NCBI GenBank assembly: GCA_025449115.1
Contig: JAHLKC010000010.1
Location: 124,001-188,000, forward strand
Origin: Chytridium lagenaria
Taxonomy: Eukaryota > Chytridiomycota > Chytridiomycetes > Chytridiales > Chytridiaceae
Reading direction: 5' to 3'
Length of the DNA stretch: 64,000 nucleotides
In this document: positions 1-10,196 of the stretch, one piece after another
Layout: each line of letters opens with the position of its first letter
Numbering within the stretch: position 1 is the stretch's first letter
Translations under genes and position numbers: made by a program
The notes under the pieces: model-generated
The model's database searches: none
Seen by the model: the letters and a program-made list of their open reading frames with translations, nothing else
What the model was told of the DNA's origin: nothing

Positions 1-3000
1 TTCGGACCCTGCACACCCTCCGTCTCCTCAATAACAATCGAGCCAGTAGGCATTCCTCCTCCCCAGCTATTCATAACACCGAGGCCCGCGACCTGCGCCG
101 TCGACCCTGCCCCGGTTCCACGGGATATCTTCCCGTCTTCCGCAGGCACAAGCGACGGCGATGCAGATGCCGCCCCATGCCCATGTGCAAGAAGCATCTC
201 TCCACCAGCGGCAACCCATTCCTCGTTGGAATGTCCACCGTGCTCCCGATGATACTTCAAGCCATTCCTATTCTTATATGTCTTGCCGCACCCTAGGACA
301 GGACACCGGTAAGGCCGCGCACCATTCCCCACCACCACACCTGACGCCGAAGCCGGAGACGACGACCCCTCTGTTGGTGTATTAGGTGACACATTCGCAC
401 TACCACCCACAATCGGCCCAGACCCAGGCCCAACAACAGCTTCACCCTCCCCTTCGCCTCCCTCCTCACCACTCGCACCTTTCTTTCTCTCATCCAGCTG
501 TCGCCTAAGCTTATCAGCAGCCTCAGCTTCCTCCTTTTCCAACAAAAGATGTACATGTTGCTCTGCAAGCGCCAAAGCCGCTCTTTGTCTCGCAACCGCC
601 TGCCTCGCAGCTTTCTGAACCTCCTTCATAGCTTCTGAAAGCGCGGCAGGATCATCAGGGTCGAAGTCCTCAGGGAGGTCGTCGAGGTTAGACAGCATTT
701 GTCGGGCAGCCGCCTGCGCGAGTGCCTCGTCGGAAGGCGCGGATTTTGAGGTATCCACATCTTGAGATGTAGAAGGTGGCTTGACCTTCCCGGTGCTTAT
801 ACTGGGGGACGGTGTGAGGTTAGATGTGGTCGACATGGCCCTTCCCGCTGCAGCTGCAGCCTTGATGCCGTCAGCGAGAAGAGAAGTTCCCACGCCACCT
901 GTTGGGCTAAGCCCAGTCATTTGAGCGTTCGCAGATAGGGGAGATGGAGTAGCTGTCGATGACGGGTTCACTCCTCTTGACGTAACGAGTGTCTGCGCAT
1001 TTACGGTAACAGGCTGCACAAACTGAGTCCCAGCGGGCTGGTGTTGAGAAGGTACATTTAAATCTGCCATGATGGCATTCATCTGCGCTAGCAAAGCATT
1101 ATCCGTTGCCACCCCATCCTGAGATGGATTACCACGAGGCTGACGGAACCCTCCGCCCAGATCCAAGCTTCCAAATCCACTCTGCAGCTTCCCAACAGCC
1201 TGCGCGTGATGTGCAAGCTGTACAAGCTGATGAGCATGCATAACCTGCGCCATTTCTTGATCAGGTGTCATGTCAAACAAATTTACGGGTCGAAGAAGGT
1301 CCATTAACGCTGGGTAGCTCTCCAGCAGGAAGGACGAGCCAGACAAGCTGTTGCTCACGCTACCTCCTGTTGACATGGGTTCACAGCCGTCTCCTTCCTC
1401 TCTTTTTCCAATTGTGTCCTTAGAGCCCATCTCGACATCTACATCCATGCCACCCCCACCTCCCATCCGTACCGCTCTCGGGACTGCAAATGGCCTACTC
1501 ATATCAGCATTGCCCCCACCTCCAGCAGCAGCAGTTCCAGTCTCAACATTCATCCCCTCTGCCCCCCCTGAAACAACTGAACCATTAGCAGCGGCAAACG
1601 ACGCCGCTGCATCCCAAATATCTGCGAGATCCAGGCCTGAAAGGTTGAAATCATCCCGAAACCTCTTGAGCTCGGCCCCAGTATATGATCCGAGAGAAAA
1701 AGCTGCTGTCGAAAGATTCCTTTTGCCTCCTAACATTGCTTTGGACATTCCAGCACTCGGAGGTGTGGGCTGCGCTGCAAGAATAGCGCTTAAGTCCACA
1801 TCGGAATCCGTACCTCCAAACATCACATTCCCTTGGCCACCCATGCTAATACCCGCAAAACCAGAAGGTGCCCCAGCAAGCTTAGCAGAGGCCGCACCAG
1901 GTCCACCCATCATCATCATTTGACCCTGCTTCCTTTGCCGAAGAAGTCTCCTTCTCCGTCTCCGTCGCCGACGCTGTTTTTGATTTGATAAAGTAACATT
2001 CCCTCCAGATGTGTCCGCATCTCCCTCACCGTGTCCACGAATATCTACGTCATCGTCATCATCAAGGTCATCGTCGTCGTCATCGTCGTCGTTATCAAAA
2101 TCATCCGATCCATCATCCGACGATGAATCATCAGACTCTACACCACGTGACCCTGTCCGAAGACCATTGATAGAGGGAGCTGCAGCAGGCTGTACCGCGA
2201 TGGGAGGGCCAGGAAGTATCGATCCACCTGGAGGTGTACGCCGTGCCAGGCTTGCTCTGCCTTGCAAATGGAATGGCGGTAACGAAGAGTCAACACTAGC
2301 CCCAGACTCCTGCTTTTTAGAATCTTCCGAATCGGTATTTCCTAAATTATCGTTTCCCTCCGCCCCGTGACCCCCAGAAGCAGAAAGAATATTAGCATGG
2401 TGCACTTCTTCGTAATGCCTTAGTAGGTCTGTGAACATGGAGAGCTCCGTCCCGCAGCAAGAGTAGGGTCCAGCAGCGTCCGGAGGCATGTTTAGACCAA
2501 ACGCGCCATTAGATGCAGGAACAGCGTGCGCAGTAAAGTTAATGTCGGTAGAAACTGAATCAAACCCAGCAGGAAAACCGCCAGGGTTTCTCGGAACACC
2601 CACACCCCCAACGCGTGAAGCATCCAAAATTCCTTGTTGTGGCTGCTGATGGTGATGTTGTTGCTGTTGCATGCGATACGACGGTTGAGTTAGATTGGAT
2701 GTAGCGGAAGAAGGTAATGAGTTCTCAAGCATCATGGCTGCTAATGAACTGCGCGACTGGAAGTACAAAGGCTGTGTCGAAGTTTCACCACCCGCAACTG
2801 AGGACGGGACGTTGGTGGAAGGGTTAAATTGTGTAAAGCCTCGGGATGGTATTGCGGAGGAAGTTGAAGTAGAGGCCTCAAGGGCTGATGCGATAGACGA
2901 ACCCAAGCCGGATGTGGGCTCTGGCGATGATTGAAACGCGGCGTCATTAAGATAAGCGTTTATGCTGCTTCCCATGGACGACGTCCGGAGGGATCCCATT

Positions 3001-3626
3001 GGCTGTGAGTTTCCGAAGAGTGCCGATCGAGACCCGCCCTGGCCAAACCCTTGCGACGGCCCCGATCCCAAGCCATTATTGCTGTTGACGCCACCAGCAG
3101 CTGCTAGTGCCATTGACAAGGCTGAAGAGGTACCGGTAATTCCTGAGTTAAGGGCTGACTGTGACGACACCCCCTGATTTCCAAGAAGAGAACCCCCGAC
3201 ACTGCTCGATCCTCCCAATCCCGTCCCTGTGGCTCCCGATCTTTTCCCTGCGAGTTGATGGAATGCAGGTGAGCTAGCAAGTGAAGTGGAAAGCGGCGAC
3301 CGTGGCGATGCTGCAAGATGGAAATTGTATAGGTCGAGAAGAGTGGGATGGAGGGGCATCTCCTTCTTTGAAAGGGATGTGGAGGAATTAGTCCGTTGGG
3401 CGCCGTAAGTCCGAGAAACGCCGATAGCGCCGCTGGCGGGATGATTGTTGCCAAAGTCAGCACCAGCATTTCGTGAAGATGGATTTAAGAGGATAGGTCG
3501 TGATGGTGTTGGAATGGGTGCGGGTGCTGGTGCTGGTGTCATGTTGGGCTGGTGATGATGTTGCTGATGAGAGGTAAATAAGTGGTGATGAGTATCAACC
3601 CCAGCTTTTCCTGACGAGGGTGCCAT
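1..3626 (-). CDS. Sfp1-like C2H2 zinc-finger transcription factor (3' end outside window)
   Basis: One reading frame stays open from ATG 3626 to the window edge, over 1200 codons without an intron. Near residue 1100 lies a C2H2 finger, CPVLGCGKTYKNRNGLKYH, the signature of fungal Sfp1-type regulators of ribosome biogenesis and growth. A second conserved block near residues 382-410 (YSCCGTELSMFTDLLRHYEE) matches the Cys-rich element Sfp1 relatives carry upstream of their fingers. Between them are His/Gln runs, an Asp-rich tract (about 500-535) and an Arg-rich stretch (about 550-566) that could be a nuclear localisation signal. Most of the rest is Ser/Gly/Ala-rich and probably disordered. The nuclear DNA-binding role is inferred from the family. 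Yeast Sfp1 is much shorter, so this is a long homologue or a related factor. The open frames on the other strand here are shadows. Confidence 0.75.
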   Translation of the reverse strand, partial: MAPSSGKAGVDTHHHLFTSHQQHHHQPNMTPAPAPAPIPTPSRPILLNPSSRNAGADFGNNHPASGAIGVSRTYGAQRTNSSTSLSKKEMPLHPTLLDLYNFHLAASPRSPLSTSLASSPAFHQLAGKRSGATGTGLGGSSSVGGSLLGNQGVSSQSALNSGITGTSSALSMALAAAGGVNSNNGLGSGPSQGFGQGGSRSALFGNSQPMGSLRTSSMGSSINAYLNDAAFQSSPEPTSGLGSSIASALEASTSTSSAIPSRGFTQFNPSTNVPSSVAGGETSTQPLYFQSRSSLAAMMLENSLPSSATSNLTQPSYRMQQQQHHHQQPQQGILDASRVGGVGVPRNPGGFPAGFDSVSTDINFTAHAVPASNGAFGLNMPPDAAGPYSCCGTELSMFTDLLRHYEEVHHANILSASGGHGAEGNDNLGNTDSEDSKKQESGASVDSSLPPFHLQGRASLARRTPPGGSILPGPPIAVQPAAAPSINGLRTGSRGVESDDSSSDDGSDDFDNDDDDDDDDLDDDDDVDIRGHGEGDADTSGGNVTLSNQKQRRRRRRRRRLLRQRKQGQMMMMGGPGAASAKLAGAPSGFAGISMGGQGNVMFGGTDSDVDLSAILAAQPTPPSAGMSKAMLGGKRNLSTAAFSLGSYTGAELKRFRDDFNLSGLDLADIWDAAASFAAANGSVVSGGAEGMNVETGTAAAGGGGNADMSRPFAVPRAVRMGGGGGMDVDVEMGSKDTIGKREEGDGCEPMSTGGSVSNSLSGSSFLLESYPALMDLLRPVNLFDMTPDQEMAQVMHAHQLVQLAHHAQAVGKLQSGFGSLDLGGGFRQPRGNPSQDGVATDNALLAQMNAIMADLNVPSQHQPAGTQFVQPVTVNAQTLVTSRGVNPSSTATPSPLSANAQMTGLSPTGGVGTSLLADGIKAAAAAGRAMSTTSNLTPSPSISTGKVKPPSTSQDVDTSKSAPSDEALAQAAARQMLSNLDDLPEDFDPDDPAALSEAMKEVQKAARQAVARQRAALALAEQHVHLLLEKEEAEAADKLRRQLDERKKGASGEEGGEGEGEAVVGPGSGPIVGGSANVSPNTPTEGSSSPASASGVVVGNGARPYRCPVLGCGKTYKNRNGLKYHREHGGHSNEEWVAAGGEMLLAHGHGAASASPSLVPAEDGKISRGTGAGSTAQVAGLGVMNSWGGGMPTGSIVIEETEGVQGP

Positions 3627-5459
3627 ACTAGGCTAAGTGACTCCGTGAGCTCAAGATAAGAGACTTTCTTGCGGTCGCTCTGTGGGGAAGTGAAGGTTAG
3701 GGTTAGTGCGATGAAGACACAACTCAATGCAAAAAGCTTGCAGCCCTTCCAAAAACTTTCTGGCATTTAACGAAAAAGAAAAGAAATAAAGACATACGTA
3801 AACGATCAATTAATACTCCACGGGACGGTCGACTCTATATGCGACTTCTCTGTTTTGCCCTGTCTCGAAGAAGTTGATGGAAAGAAGGATATACAAATCA
3901 CCGGATCGGCTGCATGCAACGGTGGAAAGAGGATCGTCTTGCTCTTCTTCGACTTTCTTTCAACTTTCTTTCGTTCCTTCGAATCCACTATCTTCTTCAG
4001 CTTCCCACCCTTGCCGTCTGAAAACGAGTGGCTATTGAAAAGAGAGGGAGACAGTGAGCTGACAAGAACCTGGAAATGAATATCTCCTTGACGCAGAATG
4101 GAAGAAGAAAGAGACGTTGTTAAGGGGTGAAGGTACCCCTCCAAAGTGTGAGAAAGGGGTGAAACCAAGGGGGTTGTGACCATGCAACCCTCTCCCAGCC
4201 CAGGTTTTATGAAAAGACGAACACCAACCCCAATGCGCCTATAATTCCTTTCGCAAATGACGACGTCGAACGACAGTGGCTAGACGGTCGATGCCTGTGA
4301 GGAGATGAGTGGGTGATGTATGTTTTTGTTGGTGTATCGGAGTGGTGTACAGCTGAACCCAGAGCTGAACCCTATATTTCAGACTTCCTCAAAATAGGCA
4401 GTTTCCGAAAAAAAAAAAAAAAAAAAAAAAATGGGGTCAGTCCATGGGACCATGAAGTTACTCGAGCGGAACATCCCCTTAAATACCCAGTGGTATGCAA
4501 CGAGGAGGGGCTGGACGAACGCTTTTGCTTGCGTAAATGTCTGATGCTTCTGATGCGCGAAGCTATTTCAATAAATTATGGAGTAAGACATTAATCGCCT
4601 GTCTTGACGGGGTGCACAAGCAATCTAACACAGATCGTCTCTCATCCAGACGTATTACGCATAGGAGAATTAACGCGTATGATTATCCGCATACGTGATC
4701 ACAGTAAGTGCATGAATCTCAGTGACTCTAATGGTGCACACTACCAACGCGGTGGCGTCCTCCAGCCGTAATTTCACGTCAACAAAATCAAATATGTCAC
4801 TTCACCAACATTGCACGGCATAGCACAGACCTTTGGCTTATGCAGCAAGCAAATCAATATGACCGCTGCTTGCTGATTTGATCCCACGTACTTTTTATAT
4901 TACTTTTCAGAACTTTTTAGCAGGGAGAACGTGACAGTAATGCGAAAAAAAGGAGCATTTATTTTGCAGCCACTGTCCTACCATATCGAGAATAAATGCC
5001 CATTATTTGCTGTCAGTGGTGATCGGAGAACCCACGACGGCACGGCCGGTGTAAGAGCCTAAGTAGACATCAATCGTGACATAAATTGACAGAAGGCCAT
5101 AAAGTTAGGGCATTTTCTTTGCAGTGCAGTAAGGTAGCAGTATCCCGTTGCAAAACGACTAAAAAATCATCAAGATTCCATGAGGAGCAAGTTTTATAAT
5201 GTGCAGAATATCTCTTCCAAGGTGAGAGATTTAAACGAAGAGCGGGAGAAAGAGAGCAACTCTGGAAATGAAAATACAGAAATTCAAACTACAAGGGCTT
5301 ATCTTGAATTCAAAATCAGGCCTTTGGCGAAGGGGATGCAAGGGCAGGAATGGGGGCAGCTTGTGCAGCAAGCTCCTTTCCGCCAAAGCTACAAATTAAA
5401 ATTACATGGTTGTTTTTAGATGTAAGATGCGGCAAAAAGATAATTTCAACAAAGACTCA
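3627..5459. other. Intergenic: upstream region of the Sfp1-like gene and 3' side of MPC1
   Basis: About 1.8 kb separate the start of the Sfp1-like gene from the stop of MPC1. I find no conserved protein, tRNA or repeat family. Short open frames exist in several phases, but none shows a recognisable domain or a consistent splice pattern. A run of 24 A lies at 4408-4431. The stretch probably holds the long 5' leader and promoter of the zinc-finger gene. Confidence 0.5.
4408..4431. repeat. Poly-A homopolymer run, 24 nt
   Basis: An uninterrupted run of 24 A in non-coding sequence. No target-site duplication or retroelement body is seen next to it, so I read it as a simple repeat rather than a retrotransposon tail. 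Confidence 0.8.
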
Positions 5460-6552
5460 CTAGTGCCATTGGGCGAAACGGCCCGCTTGAACGAGTTGTG
5501 CGCATTCATTGGCAGCATGGCACGCAAACAAGAGGTAATTTCTGGGTTGCACATCGATGGCGAACTTCATAAAGAGGGCAGAGTAAACGCAAAGCACTAT
5601 TGCATAATGGAAAATTACGGAATCAAAATTAATAGCCAGCGAGATTTCGAGGTTAGTTGGAATCAATATTTAGGAACAGTGAAAAAGTATCTACATACCG
5701 GCCAGTCATGTTTCCACTAATGAATTCGGGACTCTTCCGTGTGTCCGAGATAGCTGCTAAAGGAAGACCCCAGTTTGCAACTAAAAGCATGGCGAAATGT
5801 CAAAGGTTAGAAAATACAATCATCGAGTTTAAAAGAAGCATACCGGGACCCCAAAAGTGCTGCACAAAACGAAGGTTACGAAATACAAGTAAGTATTATG
5901 GCCTCAGTGAGAAATCAAAGAAGAGTAACATCGTAGAAAGCAGGACGGAAGAGTTCAATGAAGAAAAAAAAGACATACCGTGCTATTCAATGCCGGTGTG
6001 AACAAGATTTATAGGTTAAAGCGAAACCCAACAGCAAAGTATTTAGAAAGAAAACAGCCAAACTCCAGCGTCCAAAAAGGCCCATATAAGAAGCTCGTTT
6101 TTCCATCCATTTAATAATTGAGTAATCCAGTTAGCGCACTCCCATATTACCAACTGAGGTTAATAACCACACCCACATTCCTCCGTCAATGTGATGGTAA
6201 ACCAATCCGGCAAATTGGTCAAATTGTGCATGAATCCAACAACATCTGTCATAGCGATCCCATACGATCGCTAACCATCACCATTCCTTATCGCAAAACC
6301 AGTAATGCCCTCCACATCACCACCACACCCCTACACCTTCACACCATCGCACAACATCTCCTCATCCAAACTCAATATGGATTCAATCTCCCTCCGATTT
6401 TTTTACAACCCCGTTTTTGCACCAGCTCCCATCCCAAAGCGATACTTTCACCACACACTAAAAACCAACCTCATCAAATAGCTCCTAAAATCCTTGCTAG
6501 CGACATACGAGAACATCCTTGACGACATGGAGCTGCTCGCCTGGCCGGACAT
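5460..6552 (-). CDS. MPC1: Mitochondrial pyruvate carrier subunit 1
   Basis: MPC1 forms the inner-membrane pyruvate importer with MPC2. Five exons are read on the minus strand: 6552-6470 (ending SKDFRSYLM), a 4-nt micro-exon 5982-5979, a 16-nt exon 5859-5844, 5780-5699 and 5596-5460. Joined, they give the family hallmarks [20 protein letters not shown], then [11 protein letters not shown] and [20 protein letters not shown]. Length is about 106 residues, as expected (human 109). Start ATG 6552 precedes the conserved N-terminal helix. The last junction is off by one nucleotide with the only GT/AG pair I can see (donor after 5699, acceptor before 5596). A one-base sequence error or an unusual splice site must lie there. 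Confidence 0.88.
5979..5982 (-). other. 4-nt micro-exon of MPC1
   Basis: On the minus strand the four bases CACG sit between an AG acceptor (…TTGAATAG) and a GTATGT donor. Inserted between exon 1 (ending phase 2, ATG AG) and the 16-nt exon (starting CAC TTT TGG), they restore frame and supply exactly the Ser-Thr of the invariant STHFWGP block. No other arrangement I found does this. Confidence 0.65.
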
Positions 6553-7168
6553 ACTGAATGAGGAGGAGCGGGTGGACGCGATGGAAGTAAATATAGATGG
6601 GAAGGGCTTAAAAGATGATGAAAGATAAGGCCGTTTGAAAAAAGATTTCAGGACAACTGGCATGCCGTACATATATCTTTACGAGATGATCTTGAGGTGC
6701 GGTTCTTAATATGACGGGTCATGACAGAGAATGAACTCTAGATATCGTTCAGCGTTCCTCGATTTTATATGTAGTGGACCGCCAATGGCATCAGGATGCA
6801 TGGAACATCGCCGACTCCACGCCAAAGAATTGATAACAAGTCGGACGCGCTTCCAAAAAGTATGTGCTGAAAAACTCCTATTCGCCACTTGCCTATTCAT
6901 TCAACCATATGAATAACGGAGTAATAAACCCAAAATAAGACCAAGATGGTTCTCGCCGCGTGCTCACGGAACCAACCGTGATTCGAGCCTTTGTTTGGAC
7001 CAAACTAAGGCTCAAAAGGACGTCATGAGAGCTCTCCGCCGTTTTGGCCATTGTCTGTATGGACGTTTTGTTTGGAAACCCGATTTTATTCTAACGTTAA
7101 GCATTTGAACTTGTTTTATCCTCGAACTGAAGAAACCACACTCTAGCCATCAACACCATATACTTTTG
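6553..7168. other. Intergenic region between two divergent genes
   Basis: About 0.6 kb lie between the start of MPC1 (minus) and the next gene (plus). Short overlapping open frames on both strands at 6706-6916 show no family signature. This is the presumed shared promoter zone; I see no clear element in it. Confidence 0.45.
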
Positions 7169-9645
7169 ATGTATCGCAAAAAGGACAAAGCGGTGCCGAC
7201 GGTGAACGCCTCCTCGGCCGCAATAGCCATAGATCACGATGTAACCCCCGCAACAGAGGCTGGAATTCTGTCATCCTCTCCTGCGACTTCCCAAGGGATC
7301 GGCAGCCTGTTCAAACGCCCAACGACCGTGGCCTCTCCAAAAGCTCAGCGCAAGTCTTCCATAGTGACGGAAGCCCTCCCTCCGCTCCCCCAAAACCTAG
7401 GCGCGCAACCAACGCAGGTTCTCCTTCTTGAACTCCTCCTCGTCCAATCCTCAAAAAGATCTTACACAGATGTTCGCCTCAACTTGCGCGGTTGACGCGA
7501 CTGTCGAAAGGTTGGAGGAAAATGATTGTGATGTTTTCAGAGGAGGAGAGCAAGCGGTTTAGAGAGATTTTGGAGGAAGCCGAATGTTGGGGTCATAGAC
7601 CACCAAGTCTCGCCGATGATGTGGTAGGTTGTGATCCAATTGTGTTGCATCGGATTTTGTGGGAGGTTTATGCACCCAGAATAATGACGGCGGCTGGAGT
7701 TGTTGCGGGGAGTGGGGGCAGTGGAGTGTTAGGTGGAGGTGGAGGTTTCTTGGTGGGTCTTGGAGGACAGAGTGGATTACGGTATCAGTTGGGTGGTGCG
7801 TTTGGGGCCGTTGTAGGCATTAATGCTGGTGGAACAGGAGGGACTGGAATGGGAGGTATGAAAGATGGGAAAGATATGGGAAGTTCTATTCTAGGAACGT
7901 CAGGCTTGAATAGCGCAGTTGGGGGTGGTGGAAATGGAGCGGGTGCAGGTGCTGGAGGAGGCCTTAGAGTAATTTCACGAGCGGCAACATCGAATTCTGC
8001 CATGGGTGGTCAAAGCCAGCAGGCAGCTCTTTTAAGGCTTACAGCACATCAACGGCAACTGTTTAGATCATTCCGTATCGCGCTTGATACTTACGCGGAA
8101 GGGGGATGGGCTTCTATTGCTCCGTTAAAGGATTTTATAAGAAAGATGAGACTGCAATATGTTATACCGCAGAACGCGTCGTCTGCACCTGCACTGTCAA
8201 TGTTGGCGGAAGGGGTGTCGTCAGCGGCTGCTGCTGGTGGCGGAGGCGGTCAAAATATTTCGTTGCCGAGGCGTCCTTCCGGGCCGGCTTTGGTGAATCT
8301 TTCATCGATTTTGGAGTCTTCCACGACGACTACCACGACTGCTGGACCTGATGCCGCTTCCACTACACAAAGTGCTGTAGCTTCCCTTGGAGAGCCTTTG
8401 ATCAGTTTTAAAACAAACACAAATGACGTCGCCGAGTCCACGTCCAGCACCGCTCCACCCCTTGGAGCCACCTCAACTACCACATCCTCCATCCCTGTCT
8501 CAACAACGACCACCAACCCCATCGCTGCACAACCCTCCATTACAGCCTCCACAGCTTCTCAGTCTTCGACCTCCTCAAAATTACCCGCCATGCCCTCCAC
8601 CACAACATCCACTTCCACTCCAACTGCAACCCTCCTCACCGCTCAAGACATCCGTCCCCGTCCCCCTCGCGACCCCTCCTGGTCCCTCCTCAACGCCGAC
8701 CTCTGTCGTCTCGCCTCAGCCCACGGCCACGACTACCTCCTCCCAACCCTCGCCGACCTCGATCCAGACGCCACCTCCCAACTCCTGACCCTCGCCGTCT
8801 CCGACGCAACCCGTCACCGTCGTCACGCCTGTCTCACCTCCCTCCTCGATGCCGCGAGATTGGTTCCAGGCGCTCTATGGCCATGTCTGGATAGAGCCCT
8901 AGGATCCGCCATAGAAGCCGAGGAAGACGGTTGTCCAACTTCAAGCGCATGCGTTTTACTTCTTCTCGACGCTGCCTGCAATGATCGCGCTGGACCCCGC
9001 TTTTGGGTCGATCGCGTCAGCGGTGCAGGCGTCGGTGGTGGTGGAGTAATCTGGGGAGCCATTGACTCTCGCGAAAGAATGTCTGCCGTCGTGTTGGCCG
9101 CCCAAACAGCTGCCGCAGCTGCTCACACCGCCATCACCTCCATGGCAGCCATCTCGACTCCACCTCCTGCGCCCACCCCTCTCACAACCACAGCCAGAAA
9201 AACCCCATCCCTGTCCTCCCTTCCCTCTCTTGCAAATCTCACACCCACACCTTCTCCATCCACCATCCAAGATCCCACCCTCCAAGCTCTCGCCCAAACA
9301 ACTCTAGCCATGACCTCCCTCACCTCCTTAACGTCCATCACCACCACCCATCTCACAACAACCGCGACAGCGCTCCTAGAGACGGCGCGTTCGGTCCAAG
9401 CAGCCTCAGAACTCGCTGCAAGTGTCTTGGAAAAAGTTGATGAGGTTCGGAAATTGTATGGGATACCGTGGCATAGGTTTCCCAAGAGCGCGGCTGTCGC
9501 GTCACCTTCTTGGGTGGGGTTGGGCGGTGCGTTTGGGGCGTCTTTGGCGGCTATACCTGGGGATGATTCTTATAGAGTTGTGGCGGCCGGGGATGTTGCG
9601 AGTGGACTTGTGAATGGGTTGTTGGGGAGGAGGAGTGTTGTTTGA
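7169..9645 (+). CDS. Uncharacterised Ser/Thr/Gly-rich protein
   Basis: I do not recognise this gene. An N-terminal part starting at ATG 7169 (MYRKKDKAVP…) runs to about 7420, where an intron with donor CAG|GTTCTC and acceptor ACACAG (about 7471) is plausible. The downstream frame, open to the stop at 9643-9645, is about 710 codons. The two parts are in different phases near 7500-7540, so either the splice differs or a base is missing. The long part has a helical segment (EEESKRFREILEEAECWG), a Gly-rich stretch, a second helical block (TAHQRQLFRSFRIALDTYAE), a long Ser/Thr/Pro linker, and an Ala/Leu-rich C-terminal half with probable coiled helices (ASELAASVLEKVDEVRKLYG). No signal peptide or membrane span is evident. 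Function unknown. Confidence 0.55.
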
Positions 9646-10196
9646 TAATTCTTGGCAAGGGATCCTTACTATTGTTTTGCATCGAGATTTTTCTGCTTCT
9701 GTATACCCAATTTTCGACGTCCTACTGCGTTTCTCGTCTTCAAAGATTTCTACTTTAATTGCAAAATCATCTTAAAACAATAAAAACTTGACTTGATCGT
9801 TATAAATTTTGGACACTTTATGCAATACTGTTTTTTGTAATGTGGCTTAAGTTGATACAAAATGGTATATTTGCATCCATTAATTAAGTCATGAAGAGAA
9901 AAAAGGTTTACACATCCGAACCCGGATATTTTAAATAGCAGATATCCCCAGGCAATTACAACAACGATCGGTATAAGAAACAGAAAGAAAGCAAGAAACA
10001 GTATGCAGCAAAAAAAAACAACAAAAAAAAAAAAAGATAGAAAACATGACAAAGAGTTGATACGGAAAGGTTATTGGGAAGCAAACTTTGTCCCTTACAC
10101 AACGTCTAACAGGAGTGGAGAAAAAAAAACAACCCACAAAGCCAAACCACTCAAACGGAACAACCGGGGGGAAGACCAACACATCAAGAAAGAGGC
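9646..10196. other. Short convergent intergenic region
   Basis: The 3' ends of the uncharacterised gene and of the ALY/REF gene face each other here. The sequence is A/T-rich with A-runs at 10011-10034. No gene is seen. The open frames on both strands are low complexity. Confidence 0.5.

Noticed and set aside
1351..1923. 190-codon Pro/Ser-rich open frame on the plus strand
   Set aside because: It lies antisense to the continuous Sfp1-like frame, which carries the zinc finger.
4408..4431. Poly-A run as the tail of a retroposed gene or LINE
   Set aside because: No upstream coding remnant of a known gene or reverse transcriptase and no target-site duplication.
6706..6916. Overlapping 61-64-codon frames on both strands as a small gene
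   Set aside because: Mutual shadows without a family motif, situated in a divergent promoter region.
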